In this document: piece after piece, positions 22,404 to 36,200 of the stretch
Layout: the number at the start of each line of letters is the position of its first letter
How positions within the stretch are numbered: position 1 is the stretch's first letter
Source of the DNA: Amorphophallus konjac
Lineage: Eukaryota > Streptophyta > Magnoliopsida > Alismatales > Araceae
Assembly: GCA_022559845.1 (NCBI GenBank)
Contig: CM040121.1
Span: forward strand, 514,704,566 to 514,768,565
Length of the DNA stretch: 64,000 bases
Direction: 5' to 3'
The notes under the pieces: generated by a model
The model's input: only the letters and a program-made list of their open reading frames with translations
What the model was told of the DNA's origin: nothing
Database searches by the model: none
Position numbers and translations under genes: made by a program

Positions 22404-22412
22404 CTTTGAAAC

Positions 22413-22975
22413 CGTCGAATCTTCTTAAGAGAGACAAAGAAGAAGCCGGAATATTTTGACATAAGCTTATCAAGAGGACACATGTGATATTAAGTTCACA
22501 TAGTGAGGATATACATGTGAATATAAAAAATAGGATATATTTTCACATAATTTCATTTCTAATGGGACTATATGTATGCAAAAAGAATGCGAAAGATTAT
22601 AATGAACATTTTATGTAGGTTGCTCTAGAATAATGACCTCACGTTTTAGGGATATCATGTCAAATGGACAAGGGTCAGGGGCGTGCTCACAAAAGAACCA
22701 TCCTCGAACTCGAACTCGAAGCGCAGTGGGTGTGGACAATTCGACCGCGTTGGAGAGACGCAGTTTTCACATGCTCTCGTCTTTACATGTTTGCCCTTTA
22801 CATTACATGTTTGCTTTTACAGCGCCCGTTCTTTCGAGAAATTTTTGTGATCTGGTTTTCGCTTTTTAACGGACTCCACGGCGTGAGGAATCTGCCATCC
22901 GCCACCACGTCCATCCCCTCACCTCACTCCCGAGGTTTCCTATAGGGTTTCCGTCCAGGTTTCTGGATCCCTCTC
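22413..22975. other. Upstream region of the LRR gene
   Basis: Between the MITE and the ATG at 22976. The 5' UTR presumably lies in its last 100-150 bases; no confident TATA box is seen. Confidence 0.4.
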
Positions 22976-25900
22976 ATGGACGACGGGGGCGGGAAGGAGG
23001 CCGGCATGGAGGTGGACGGCGGCGGCGGAGAGGGCGCCATGGAGGAGTCGGCCACACACCTCGACCTGACCAGCTTCCAGCTCCACGATCTCGGGGGGGT
23101 GGAGATCCCCGAGACATTGGTCGAGCTGGACCTGACGGCGAACAGGCTCTCCGCGCTGGATGCGCGGATCGGCCGCCTCTCCCGGCTGAGGAAGCTGTCC
23201 CTGCGGCAGAACCTCCTGGACGACGAAGGCGTCGGGCCTATTTCTCAGTGGGCGGCGATCTCTGGATTGCAGGTAGCCTACTACCTTGTTCCAATGTTCA
23301 ATGTGCTTGCGTTTTTTAATTTCAGGTTTTCGAAACCCGAGGAGAACACTTTCCTGTCTAATTTGACTTTTTACCTGTGAATGATGCTCGTATGGGTGCC
23401 AGATATGGCAGTTGGTGCAATATAGAGATTCGTTTTAATCATACATTGGCATGGATCATGTTAACCCAACTCGTGCGTATCTGCAGGATGTAAGTCTGTG
23501 GAGCATTTGTTGAGTTTTATTGCGGGTATCTTTTTCCTTTTTTCTGGTTGAGATTTCTACTGAGATTGGAGTTTTGTCGGTGAGCTGTGGTCTAAGTCCT
23601 GTTGTGATACTGACAATGAGATATGTAGACACTTGTGGAAATTTTAAGCTTTTGAATATTTTTATTCATTTGTTCTTTGATTGTGGCATAGGCATGGCTA
23701 GCTTCCAGAGCATTCATATAATTTAGTCATTTTAAGAGGTCATAATTGGTGCATGTTTAGCGAGGACAAAACTCTCGTTAACATCTACTTTTTCTATCTT
23801 GTTAATTTCATTTTAATTTCCCCCATCACGGCACTTGTTAAGATGCAATTATTTGCTGAGAATTTTGGACACGGAAGGATATAAAGCTATCAGCTTAGCA
23901 TCAGTCCATTCCGAATATCAAATCCAAGTCATCAACCAAGACTGTGAAGTTAAATGAGGCAAACTGCAAATAAGTAGCAGAGGTAGCAGATAAAAAAAGT
24001 TGCATCACTTTGTAGAAACTTGATAAAGTACGAAAATTCACTTACAACCTCTCTTCTATCCATATTGGACTAATTTCATTCAACTTTGTTGTCCCATGTT
24101 TATGAAAAACATGAACTCCTGCCCTGAGAAAACCCTAAAGCTTTCCATTGCCCATTATCTTTTTGTATAGTTTCTGTGGTTACACTTCCTTGTGGATTGT
24201 GTTTTCTCTTTTCTTTATTATTTTTGGTAACTGATTGTTGAAGTTGGTTCTTGATTCTTCCACATTGACATGCAATGCATCTTTTCAAGCTTGTCATATG
24301 TAGAGGGCCTAGAGGCTCAATTAGACGAGTCTTGGAGTTGAAACACTAAAGAATTAAATTGGCAAAAATGGTGTGCCACAACTTTTGTGCCTTGATGAAC
24401 CTAGGTAATATGTTTTCCTGCATCCTCTCATTCCATTGAAGCTAGATATGCAGCTTTGTGTTCTATCATGTCCAATGATGCATGAAAGCATCAGACTCAT
24501 TAGAGAACTGTTGCATTATGGTAGCTTGTGCTACACTACCTGTTTTGTTGTCTTCCCAAAGGAAGTAAACATCCCCCCTCCTTCATTTCCTGTATTAGGT
24601 TGATATGTTCACATCCCTTGCTCCCGAGTACAAACTCCTTGACCATGCTAAAAACATCCTCCATTCCATTGCCTCAGTATTTTTGATAAAAAAAGGTGGA
24701 AAATCATCTGGATTCTGGTCCTAATGCCGCAAGACTAAAAACATCTGATTTAGCCTTCTCTTCTTGGATTTCCTCTTGAAGTATAAAAATATCTTCTGAA
24801 TTAAACTTTTTGCATCCAAACCCTTCCTTGAGGGAGACCATCCTTTTTTTGCTGGGAAAATAGAGGAAGAAAACTGAATTATTCCATCAGAAATCTGATT
24901 CTCTTGCTTAATTCAATTGTCATTTAATTACTTAATTAGTTGCCATATGTTAGTTGTTTTTTATATCCATTAATTTCAACTGTATTTTAAATATTTCCTA
25001 GGAGTTCTTGTTAAAGCACTACATGCATCAAAATACTTAAGTGACACTCTAGATTGATTATATGACATATGTATGTGAATGTAAGTTGACATCTTAAAGT
25101 TATTCGCTTCTTGGAATTTAAGGCCTTAAGAGATAATAAGACAGTAAATGATTGGCTGAGTGTGGCTCAGTTGGTCCTCAGGACCTTTCAGATTGGCTTG
25201 AGGGAAAAATGCCCAAGCATGATGGCTGTTGTTAATTTATCTAGACCTTAGAAAAGAAGATTGTAAGCCAGATAAAAAGGACCTCACTTCCACATTACAG
25301 TTAATCTTCTGCTTATATGCTCATAGATGAATATTATGCTCTGCAGGAATTAATACTCAGGGACAACAAGCTCTCAAGAATACCTGATGTCAGCATTTTC
25401 AAGAGTCTGGTGGTATTTGATGTATCTTTCAATGAGATACCTTCATTAAATGGGTTGGCAAAGGTCACAAACACACTTGAAGAACTGTATTTCTCAAAGA
25501 ATGAAGTAACCAAGATGGACGAGCTCAATCATCTGCATCAACTGCGGATCCTTGAACTTGGTTCAAACAGATTAAAAGTGAGTTTCATGGTCCATCTTTA
25601 GTTACTTTTTGAAGCTTGACTCGAAAGAAAGTTAGATATGCTTAATGATGTCAGATTTGTTTATAAAATCAAGGTGTAGATCTTACAGTCTACAATAAAC
25701 CATTAATTTTTTGATTATATGGTTATAGGACAATATGGTAAGGCCATCCTTATATTAGAGGAAAATTTATTGCTTCCCTTTTCTCCCCTCATTCCTAATC
25801 CATTTTTTATTGAGCATTCTTGCAAACAACGAGTGTTGAAACTTTAGCGTGTTCTTGATTTAAAAACCTTCTGCTTTTCTTCCTGACAGCTGAGCCAATC

Positions 25901-27463
25901 TTTAAATTGAGTAGCATAACAATAACAAGTTGCCACTTTTCAAAAAAAACAATAAAAAGTTGACACCATCTTCATATTTTTATCTTCTGGTTTCTTGACA
26001 CTTTGACAGTGCATTTATGATCTGATTATAGAATACAAAGATCATTGCATTGGATTTACCATGACATGGCGGTTTGGTTGCAACATAGGTTATGGAGAAC
26101 TTGCAGAACATGACTAAATTGCAAGAGCTGTGGCTAGGCCGAAACCGTATCAGGACGGTGAATCTCTGTGGACTAAAGTGTATTAAAAAGATAAGCTTAC
26201 AAAGCAACCGTTTGACATCAATGGCAGGATTTCAGGTTTGCATCTATAAAGCTTTTGTTTGTATTGTTAAATATTGCATACCTCAATGTGTAAGTGTGAG
26301 AATGAACCTGAATTTATGCTTCTTTGTTTGGCAGGACTGTGTTGCTCTGGAGGAACTCTATCTGAGCCACAACGGTATTGTCAAAATGGAAGGTCTATCC
26401 TCCTTAGAAAATCTCCGTGTGTTGGATGTTTCTTCAAATAAACTCACAGCAATTGATGATATCAGTACATTGACAAGGTGAAGTAAATTTCTTTGACGTA
26501 CTTTCAAAAACAGAAGTCAAAAGGTTTCTTTAAGGCCTCAATATCTTGCAGTGTGATTGACGTGACCTTCAGCACATTTTTATACAGGTTGGAGGATTTG
26601 TGGCTTAATGACAACCATATAGCTTCCCTCGAGGGCATTGACATGGCTGTTGCTGGATCAAAAGAGAAATTAACAACCATTTACCTCGAGCATAACCCAT
26701 GTGTAAGAAACACTGTCCGTTGGCATTATGCCGTTCCATGTACACGCTGTTCAATTTCTTTAACTGCATCGCAACTCATTGAACTCTTGATTGCTCCAAA
26801 ACCACAACTCATCACCATTCAGGTTCTGTCTCTCTGCCCGTGCTGATTTTTGATCTTCTATCCTCTATGATCTTTGCAACCTGTACCTCCCAGTTGGTTA
26901 ACTAGGTCACTTAAATGCTGTCTTATTCATAATGTAGAATAGCATAAGGATACCAAAATGGTTGTCTCATCCATAACTTAGAATAGAATGACAGGTTGCT
27001 AAAATATCATCTCATTAATAAACAAACAAATTTCCCTGGATCTAGATTAAAGTGGCAGCATTTTCCCGTGTCCTGCTAAACCACTAACATTTAATTCTAT
27101 ACATTTGCATCCTATTGTCTGTGCACCACCGATGGCCCTCGGGAAGTGGGAAAGAGGCAATAACGAGTTATACTCCAGGCTGCAGAGCAACGACCTGAAC
27201 GTGTAGAGCAGACTATCCACAATCAAAGAAATTGATCCCCTTTCTTTATTTTATAGTTAGACATTTTAATACTATTTTTCTACGTGCCCTGAAATCCTTT
27301 GACTGCCTGCCGCATCTCGATTTGCATCTTTTCTTGTTCAAGACACGCATCAAGGGTGTTTTCTTCTACCTATGTTCTGCAGGCTACTTCACCGGATTAT
27401 TTGGCAACTTTGCGCGGAACCTTCCCAAACCTTCAGCAGATCGATGCCGATGTGTTTATGTGA
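22976..27463 (+). CDS. SDS22: SDS22-like protein phosphatase 1 regulatory subunit (LRR)
   Basis: Six exons with GT-AG introns: 22976-23272, 25347-25577, 26089-26235, 26335-26477, 26588-26702, 27383-27463. All junctions keep frame; 1,014 coding bases give 337 residues. An acidic Gly-rich N-terminus is followed by a chain of SDS22-type leucine-rich repeats of about 22 residues (LVELDLTANRLSAL, LQELILRDNKLSRI, LEELYFSKNEVTKM, LQELWLGRNRIRTV, LEELYLSHNGIVKM, LRVLDVSSNKLTAI, LEDLWLNDNHIASL) and the cap with IYLEHNPC and FPNLQQID. Family members bind the catalytic subunit of PP1 and steer its maturation and activity in nucleus and cytosol. The length equals plant homologues, so the gene looks intact. 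Exon 1 is very GC-rich, the rest is not. Intron 1 (23273-25346) is the largest and holds no recognisable element. ATG 22976 is taken because it gives the longest N-terminus; an ATG at 23006 is an alternative. Confidence 0.95.
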
Positions 27464-28077
27464 AAGATTGGACACCTTGGGTTTCACGATGTTAAGGGAA
27501 TGACGGAAGAGAAAGCAAAGAATGGTTTCAATGCCAGCTGGTTGTGTTCACTTTCTGTACATTCCCTAACCTTGATCTTGAGTCTATCAAGAGGCATGTC
27601 ATTAGTTAACGCCATCTACTTGGATTAGAGCCTCCAGTTTTGTGGTGTAGTAAGGAATAATGGTTCGCCAAACCCCAAAGTTGAGCTTTCTGCGTGGATG
27701 CTGATTTCTGACAGAGATCAGTCAAGTCCTGGAATATGATACACTAATTTTATGTCGAGCTTACTTATTATCGTTTGATGTTCCACATGAACAGAGAGTA
27801 TTTTACCAGTCATTGCTCTTTTGTTTATTTCGCCCCCGATCTCTTCTCTCCTGTCTTGGGGTTCAAAAGATGTATAAAAATTGAAGAATTTAGAGGTGTA
27901 AAAGTATTGGGTTTCTAGACTCGCATGATTGGACAGGGGGTCGCACCTTTGGATCTGTCTGGCCCGACGTCAGCCCATAATTCTACGCAGCGGTTTGAGA
28001 GCTCCGTTTGCCAACATTGTGACGTAGGTGAATTCACTTTTATAAAATTTATCTGTATGCCCCTAAAAAGAATTTGA
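27464..28077. other. 3' UTR and flank of the LRR gene
   Basis: No further coding region is seen; the presumed 3' UTR ends within a few hundred bases. The next feature is a MITE. Confidence 0.5.
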
Positions 28078-28086
28078 ATTGTTACC

Positions 28087-28544
28087 TAGGTTTATCAACT
28101 CGACCGTATTTTGACGGTATGATATGGCACTGTACCTTGTATTGTCATGTGTCAAAAATAAATAATTATTTAATAAGCATATATTATAGTAAAATATGAT
28201 AAAAAATATGTGTAGTTTAGTGATTAGTAAGTGTATTCTTTATTTGGGATATTAAATGGGATATTAAAGGATCGAATCCCGTGACTTTTTTGCTTCTTTT
28301 TTTTTAAATAATGAAAAAATAAAGGAAAATGATGCGTCTCATAGATTTTGAACTCCGATTTTAACATTCTAAAAGTATGCTCTGAATTAAATTATCCATA
28401 AAATTATATTTAATATAAAATAATATATATAATAATTTAAAAGAAGATAAGTAGCGTACTGGTATCATATCACGTATCGGTCACCGGTTGATACGACGAT
28501 CCGATACGTGTGGTACGGGATGTGCTATATCGATTTGTCAAATT
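28087..28544. mobile_element. Mutator-like MITE (copy 3), degenerate
   Basis: The left end TAGGTTTATCAACTCGACCG and the inverted right end (…CGATTTGTCAAATT) share the TIR theme of the other copies. The flanks ATTGTTACC (28078-28086) and ATGATTACC (28545-28553) match at 7 of 9 positions. GTATGATATGG and GATCCGATACGTG words lie subterminally. It ends two bases before the copia LTR begins. Confidence 0.45.
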
Positions 28545-28555
28545 ATGATTACCAT

Positions 28556-28859
28556 TGTATCTTCAACTTTATGGAATCTATATGATTGTTAAGGGTCTTC
28601 TTGATCTTTAGGAAATGTGCGCCTATCACGCACTAAGATTCCTCCACGTTCTCCCATTTTGTGTATTCTATTTCTTCCCACATAGTGTTTAGTTTTAAGC
28701 AAGAGTCTTGAGTCCTTAGTGTGTATAAATATTTTGTAATCTCTCTTACGAAGTGTAGAAGAAAAGATTTCTATTTTTCTCTTTTCCAGCTTGCTCTGTT
28801 TGTGTGTTTTCTACTTTTATAGAAATCAGATTGTGGCCATGTTTTTTGGTCATCCCCAA
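28556..28859 (+). repeat. Copia 5' LTR
   Basis: The start is uncertain because the first 30 bases are diverged from the 3' copy; from 28582 onward similarity is clear. TATAAATA at 28724-28731 is the probable promoter. It is followed by the primer-binding site at 28866. Confidence 0.75.
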
Positions 28860-28865
28860 TAGTTC

Positions 28866-28878
28866 TGGTATCAGAGCC
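28866..28878 (+). other. Copia primer-binding site
   Basis: TGGTATCAGAGCC, complementary to the 3' end of initiator methionine tRNA, six bases after the 5' LTR. Confidence 0.85.
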
Positions 28879-29046
28879 AAGTTTTGGTTCGACAAAAGTT
28901 GGGCAAATAGGTGCCATTTGGAGGTTGTTTGCTACAGCAAAAAGCCTTTCAGATAACATGACAAAGTAGTTTCAAAAGGTGAAATAGAGAAAATATGTTG
29001 CACGCCAGGTGCTCAACAAAAGTCCTGAGAAAAGGTTCTTTAGCAT

Positions 29047-30168
29047 GGTTAATGGTATGGATACTCTGAACCTTTCCCAATCATTGGTACCTATTTTTAG
29101 TGGGGAGAACCGTGTTTTGGAGTATCAAAATGAAGACCTTCTTCATTTCTCAAGATCTTTGGGATCTAGTTGAAGTTAACTATGCAGAGGTAAAAAGCTC
29201 CAAGGAGAAGGCTGCAGACCTTAAGGAGCTTCGTAAGAAGGATGCCAAGGCATTGCTGGTCCTTCAACAAGTTGTATCCGATTCAGTATTCCCTCGGATT
29301 GCAAATGCCACAAAGTCCAACGAGGCATGGACTATCTTGAAGCAAGAATTCTATGGTGATGAGAAAGTAACCATGGTTAAACTCCAAACTATTAGAAGAG
29401 AATTTGAAACACTCTTTATGAAAGGCAGTGAGTCAGCTCAACATTTTTTCTCTAGAGTTGTTGTTATTATTAATCAGATGAAAACACTTGGTGAAAGTAT
29501 TTCAGATCAAAAGGTGGTAGAAAAAATCTTAAGAAGCCTTCCTCTTAAGTATGATCATGTTGTTACAACAATAGAGGAGTCTAAGGATCTGTCTAAATAT
29601 TCTCTTACAGAACTAATGGATTCACTTTTAGCACATGAAGTAAGAATGAACAGGTCTTCAGAGAAGAACGTAAAAAATGCCTTTCAGTCAAAGGTGGAGA
29701 CGTCAAACACTCAGAATAAATCTGCAGAGTAAAAGAATGGAAGAAAAGGACATGGAAGAGGAGGCTACCGTGGTCATGGTCAAGACAAAGGAAGATTCGA
29801 TTAGTTAAGGACAATCTCAGAAAATGAAGATAAATGCAACCATAGATTTAACTACAAGGGAAAACAATGTTACCATTGTAAGAAGTTTAGTCACATTGAG
29901 GCATATTGTTGGGAAAAGGCCAAGGAGCAAGGCAAGGATCAAGCTAACTTTGCTAAAAAGAAGGAAGAGGATGGTAATCTCTTTCTTACTCATGTTAACT
30001 CTAGGGAAAGTAAAACTGATGTATGGTTCTTGGATGGTGGGTGTAGTAACCATATGACATGGATAAGAGAGTTATTTAAGGGCATTGACAAGTCTGTCCA
30101 GCAAAGTGTTCGTCTTGGAGATGATAAGGAAGTGAAGGTTCAAGGGCAAGGGACTGTTTATGTGAAGA
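29047..30168 (+). pseudogene. Copia gag and protease, 5' piece
   Basis: Gag starts at the ATG near 29047, loses frame near 29108, and continues as a 210-codon stretch to a TAA at about 29730. The UBN2-type capsid core includes the conserved AWTILKQEF and LRSLPLKYDHVV. Then follow the knuckle CYHCKKFSHIEAYC near 29873 and the protease active site WFLDGGCSNHM near 30025, where DGG replaces the usual DSG. Several stops interrupt it. The frame runs to the insertion point at 30173 and resumes at 39392. Confidence 0.8.
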
Positions 30169-30173
30169 CAAAT
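30169..30173. repeat. Target duplication of the nested element, left copy
   Basis: CAAAT here and at 39387-39391 flank the inserted element exactly. Removing one copy and the insert restores an uninterrupted copia reading frame across the junction. Confidence 0.9.
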
Positions 30174-33100
30174 TGTGACAACCCAAGAACCGGATACCGA
30201 GAGGAACCCGATACCATTCGAATCCTGGCCCGTCACTCACGAGCCGGGAGGGCTCGGAAGGGCTAAAAAGAGTGTGGAGGCACAAAGAAATAGGAAATAA
30301 TACAAGATAATTCAACAATTAACAGAAATAAAGAAATAACTACAATAACAGGGTCCAATCCAACAGAAAGTACAGGCTAAAGCAGTAAAACGTACCACAT
30401 GTCAAGTGAACACTCGGCCGGGCGAGCTGGCAACTAAGAACCTCCGAAAAGCACCCTCGAACCTCGAGGAAGAACCGTCGCACCTGAAAAGTAGGGGTGA
30501 GTCTTATGTCACTGGCTCAGTAGAGATCCCGCGGAATCCCAACCGAGAACAACGGCGGTAGCGGAAAGGAAAAAAAGCTACAACTACAGCAGGAACAGCG
30601 AACCGATGGCCAGTCAAAACTCAGCACTACAGCTACTCCTACTATACTGATCAAGCAAAAAGAGAAATCCCGATCTCACAATCGGGGACCGGACCACTCT
30701 AACACCAGGCGTACCGAGGAAACATTCACGGCAGCTCTGCCGTGAAGGCCTGTCCTCCCATACAAGGCCAACCTGGACCACACTGTCCAAGGTAACGCCA
30801 CGACCACGCTGTTATCAACATGACTCTAACAAGACGCAACTTCGGTGAAGCCACTAGCACCTTGGCCACTACCTCGGAAACACCGGACGGTCCAGAAAAC
30901 CACGTCTCGTAGATGGGAAACGGAATCCGGAAACAGGAGAGTCACGTCTCACGTGACAGGAGTACCTGCCCACCAGAAGCAAGGCCGGATGCGTCCACTG
31001 ATGTCTTAGACCGCGCCTCAGGTGTCTCCCTCCGGCCCAGCGGGAACTGAGACACCGTACTAGTAATCACAAAGCAAGTGACTAGCTGGGGTCGCGTTCG
31101 TCAGCGCGGGTCCACTGTCCCCAACCACGTGTGCACACACATACTGTGCGTCTCTAGTCTGGCCCTCTGACCGGTTTTCCCCTCAGCCGGACTCTAGCTG
31201 GTAGACGTGGGGCCCGACAGAAACCAGTCTAAAACCATCTCTCTGGGGTAGCCTCGCCACCACTCCCTGGTGGGACCACTCGCGTGTTAGAAGGCTACGA
31301 CTAGTGGGGAGTCACTAGTGTGACCACTCTCCCAGGAAAAACTCCGAGAACCACACACGCATCCTGCGCGAAAGTCGAGAAGAACCAAGTGACGCTGAGC
31401 CACTAGACTCTGGACAGTCCTCTAGACTCACTAAATCCAACGGTCCTTGAGTCACAAGACTCGGGGTCAAGACCGTCGTACGCAACGACGCAATGCCGTT
31501 AATCTAGCCTAAACCCTAGGTCTAAAACCACTGTAGCATGAATACCGAGGTAGCTCACGAGCCGCCGAGACCATTCTCTCGGGAAGGGAACTGAGAAGCC
31601 TTCCAGCCCCAGGCTGGACAGCTGGACTCACAGTCCGAGGCCACACATATGGCCTAAGCGGAAAACACTGAAGCAAGATTCCCAAGGCAGCTCACAAGCC
31701 GCCACGCCAATTCCCCATCCTAAGGAAAGGCGGGAGACCTCCAGCCCCAGGCTGGCAATTGGACTCGCAGTCCAAGGCCGAACACTTGGCCCAGTCGGGA
31801 ACCATCTTCTGCAGAAACCCACGACATGCGGGGGAACCCCACCGCACTCACACCGATACACGGTGACTCGATCGAGCGTAACACAAAGCTCGGAACACAC
31901 ACACCTATGGGCACACTAGTCGAGGTAACACGGCACCTCCAGACACCCTAGAAACACAGACACGGTATCCAAGGGGTGTCCGGGACACTCACGAGGCCGA
32001 AGGTCAACCACTGGGTCACAATCGGGTCGACCGGAGACCAACACAACGTGAACCCGACATCGCAAGCACGGGAATCACCTGGCGGTCCTCTCTTGGGCCG
32101 CCACACGACTCTAGCGGCCCAACCTTAGGCCGTTACAAGGCGAGTCACTTTGGGTCTGGCGATCTATAGAAAGGCCGCCCACCCAGAAAATAGTCCAACC
32201 TTAGGCCACTACACTCCCTCTGGTGCCCGTACCTACGGCCGCTAGAGGGCACGTGACCCCCAACGGTCAAAACACGCGCCCCAAGGTGCAACTGTCAAAA
32301 ATAGAGGAAGCGGTCGAAGGTTCGGCCGCCACCACAGTTGGCGGTTTATCGTGTGGCCGCCAGCCCTGCCGATAAAACAGTAACTCGTGGCGCGCCTACC
32401 TTAGGCCGCCAGGGGTGTGGCGGTCTCTGGAAGGACCGCTACACCCTCCCGATAACGGGACCGGCGGGAAGAATCCCAAAATCCCGTTCCATGCCCCAAT
32501 CACCCCCGGGTGATGGGGAAACAAAGGGGAATCCATCCCCAAACCCCTAGCATGCATCTAAACCCCTGGATCGGCCAAAAACACCGCAAAAACGGGAGAT
32601 CTGGCTCACTCCCCAAAATCATGGTTTTTCCCTAAAACGGTAATAATCCCACGCTTCACTCGCCACGGCCTACAAAACTCGCGGGAAAGGAAGTGCGCGA
32701 GCTGGGGGTCCATCTCCCTACCTACATCGAAGATTTCGGGACCCAAAGTCGCCGATCCACGAAGAAATGCCGTTTAAACCCTTGCCGGCTCGCGATCGCG
32801 CCACCGAGCTTCCACGTGCCTCCATCCCCCGATCCTCAACCCATCCTCGCCGTCCTCCTCACCTGCATCGCCCCGCTGCGCCCCCGCCCCGCTCCGTCGG
32901 CCGCCGGAGAAGAGAGGGTGAGAAGGGAGAGCGTGAGAGAAGAGAGAGGGAGAGAGTGAGAAAATGAGAGTGAGGGAGAGAGAGAAAAAGTAGGTTACAT
33001 ATATAGAAAAACCCAAAAATTTTAGAAATTCATAAAAATACTAAAAATTACCTCCGCGATCCTCGGGAGGAGCACAACGCGCTGGTACTATCCCAGAGTC

Positions 33101-33231
33101 GGAGAACGCCACGGTTCGCCCTGCATAGTGTTCCGAAGGCACATCAGGGAAAAATACGTGTAAAGTACAAAATACACTCCGAGACCCACTAAAATGATCC
33201 AAAAAATATCTAAAAAATCTGGGGCATTACA
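30174..33231 (-). repeat. 3' LTR of the nested element
   Basis: Begins (minus) TGTAATGCCCC and ends GGGTTGTCACA. A TATA-type box lies at 32996-33006 (minus), only about 230 bp into the LTR. Most of the LTR would therefore be transcribed R/U5. It holds 28-bp hairpin modules at 32306-32333, 32338-32365 and 32416-32443. Confidence 0.9.
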
Positions 33232-36200
33232 GCCCTCCCCCCTTAAAGAAATTTCATCCTCGAAATTAAGGACAAACGCGGGAACACAGGGGAAGAAAGC
33301 CTTAACCAACTGACAACGCCGTCAGAGCCCCTAGCACAGAAAATCTCGATTCTCACGAAAGCTCTCAACCTGAGGGACACAGCCAGACCACAATCACGAA
33401 GAACACCTCGCTCCGCACGCCGCATACACCGGCTATCAGAGCGGGCATATACCAAAGGACACAGTCCGGCATCACCTCAGACAACGCGAGAACCAATCAT
33501 GGCACTGTTGCCACCATCTCGCTCACCGAGGAGACACAGTCCTCGTCACAAGAAACAGCTACCGATCCCTCCTATGGTCGACAAACAAATCACACATCAA
33601 CTTCACAGCCAGCTGACAGGTCGCACACCCAGCTCCATGGAACAACCAAAATAGAGCCTCCACCGGCTCATGCAGTCATCTCAACAGACCGCAACTAGAA
33701 TATCGGCTTAGCACCAAGAACCACCTCACACATGGCAAGCTGAAAGCCAGACATATCACTATGCCAACTCTGCCAGAAGACCAACTTCGACAAAGCCCAG
33801 ATCCCATCCGGAAAGGCACATCACAGAAACGACCACCAAAGGCCTCCTTGAAACACGGCTCTTACCGATCACGATGCACCACCAACATCATCTTCTGTCT
33901 GTGAAAAGGCCACATGCTGGTCACCAGCTGCTCGTCAACGGGAAACCTCCACCGGCCCAATGGGCACGATCCAACTCATAACAGGCCATCCGCTGACTCA
34001 CACACAGACAATTATCACATCACTAGCTGAACTTCTCTCGGACACCGCATCCGATCTCCATCATCGTGCTAACTCAACCCTCTCAAGGGAGCATGATGAA
34101 ACCAAATGATAAAATCCTAGTGTCTTCGGTCATCACCTCACTCGACTCAGACTTACAGGGGAGCCATCCCATGCTGGTCACCAAACCAGGGATAACCATT
34201 GCGACACCAACGTCCCATCAAGGACCTCCACGCACAGGCGTCACTCTTCCGTCCTGTCTCATCGAATCCTATCTCAATAAATTCCAAGTGGACACCTGCC
34301 AATCCCGATTCCGCCCTCACCACAGAGCCATGGGACACCACCGGAACAATTCATGGCACACGTCTCTAGGGGAGGAAAGTGCCATCTAATATTATGGCAA
34401 CCTAGTCGCCAGCACCACGACCAATGCACACGGGTCCCCAACAATACACATCTTACCATGGTCTACTACGAGACTGGCCTTACCAGTCACTCGCAGCTAC
34501 CAACAGGAACCCACAATCTGTCAGAGATCACTTCTCCAAAAGCGATCTCATCCGAGGACACAACTTCCAACACAAGTCGGGCACCAAGCCACCGACTCTA
34601 ACCATCACGTCCTCGACCTCCGTCAGGCGACATCCTCAACAACCCCATCCGGGTCTAACACCGACGCCTGACACGGCTTCCATCACAGGAACAGGGTACT
34701 CATGCGGCACACTTGCCAACATTTTTCCCCAACACTCCATCCTGCCAGTGCCAAGAACCACGATATCTCGAGCAACGGCACGGCAACAACACGTCTCACA
34801 CCGAGGAACCAATCCTCCGTTGCTCAACGCAATCTCAGGAATCCGCCCGTAGCAACCACCGCTACGATCCTGAACCTGTGGGTTATGGGCCCACCACGCT
34901 TCCGCTACGCACTCTGATCCACACGCACAGCCAACACGGCAACTCGGGACTCGCCATCCCGACAATCAACAACTCGGCTGATCAACCGCAGAAAACAGGG
35001 TGAGGAAAGCTCCCTTACCTCGAACCCCAAGCACGGATCCACTCCCAAATCTGGCAATCCTCTGCAACTCTGCAGGCTCCGAACTGCCACGCATCGGAAA
35101 GTTCCAGCACCAGTCAAGAATTCGAACACCGCCCAACCAGCACTCGTCCTTTTGGAACAGTATCAGTACCCTCACACAGCAAGGGAATTGGGCACGACTT
35201 CTCACATACAATCATCTTGCCAAAATAGGGAACACGTCTCGCACGAACTTTATGGCACACGAGGCCAACCAATCCGAACACGCAATGCAAGACGACGAAC
35301 CTTAGCTAAACATAATCTCTCTAACCAAAGGAGAAACCGATCACACCTCCGACCAACAGAAGAACTCCACGCTCGACCTGACCTTAAACCTCGCACATGC
35401 TGGGAACAGCACCTTCCAGTACCGAGAAAATCATCGCTTCCATCAGGTCAGTGCCTCCGACACACTCAGTGAGTGTCACGTCAGACCACAATCACAGCAT
35501 CTCTCGATGCACCACCATTGCAATTCCTCGAACTGCAACACGCCACGCCAAGAGCCGCAACACGAGCCATAATCGACAACCGCCAACGCTCATCCTCGAG
35601 TCCCGAAACTCACCGCGGAACCTTCACATCTCAACTCAAATCCAAGGCAAACACCACCCATTCGCACGCAAGAACGCAAGAGCAAGACTTACTGGGACAC
35701 CATAGCCCAATCCTATCTCGAAATCCGCAAGAATAACCGGGACTGACACGTCATTTCTGATGCCACAGGGCACAACAAGAACATCAGGCTCGACGAAACA
35801 TCAGCTCACCGAGAAGATCCTCTGCTCACCCGAGCGCAACTCTCGATCAGAACACTCCGCTCTGCCACCTTAAACCACAACCTTAACACCTCAGGGGCTG
35901 GATAACCTCAGGCTGTGGTGGTCAGACTCAACAACAGCTCCCTCAGAGTACACTCACGGCCACTTAACCACAAACAATCCTCGCCAACCACCTGACCTCG
36001 CTGTAAAAACCTCGAACGTAGCATCCCAAATCCGCACCTACCGGCAACCTCTGCTCAACGCAGCACAATCGGGGCCACAACCGATGAGGGAGAAGCTCTC
36101 AACCTCGATCCTTAGACCCCACGCCGGCACGAAAGCCATGAACAGCAACCACCTTAACAGCACCGCGCGGCGCACTCAAGCTCTCAAGCGAGAAATCAAG

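Noticed and set aside
25150..25170. TGGCTCAGTTGG, a perfect polymerase III A-box pattern in intron 1 of the LRR gene
   Set aside because: No B box follows within a suitable distance.
28209..28284. tRNA-like segment with GATCGAATCCCGTG (B-box-like) and TAGTTTAGTGATTAG (A-box-like)
   Set aside because: Cannot be folded into a cloverleaf with paired acceptor ends by eye; lies within a MITE, so at most a tRNA-derived fragment.
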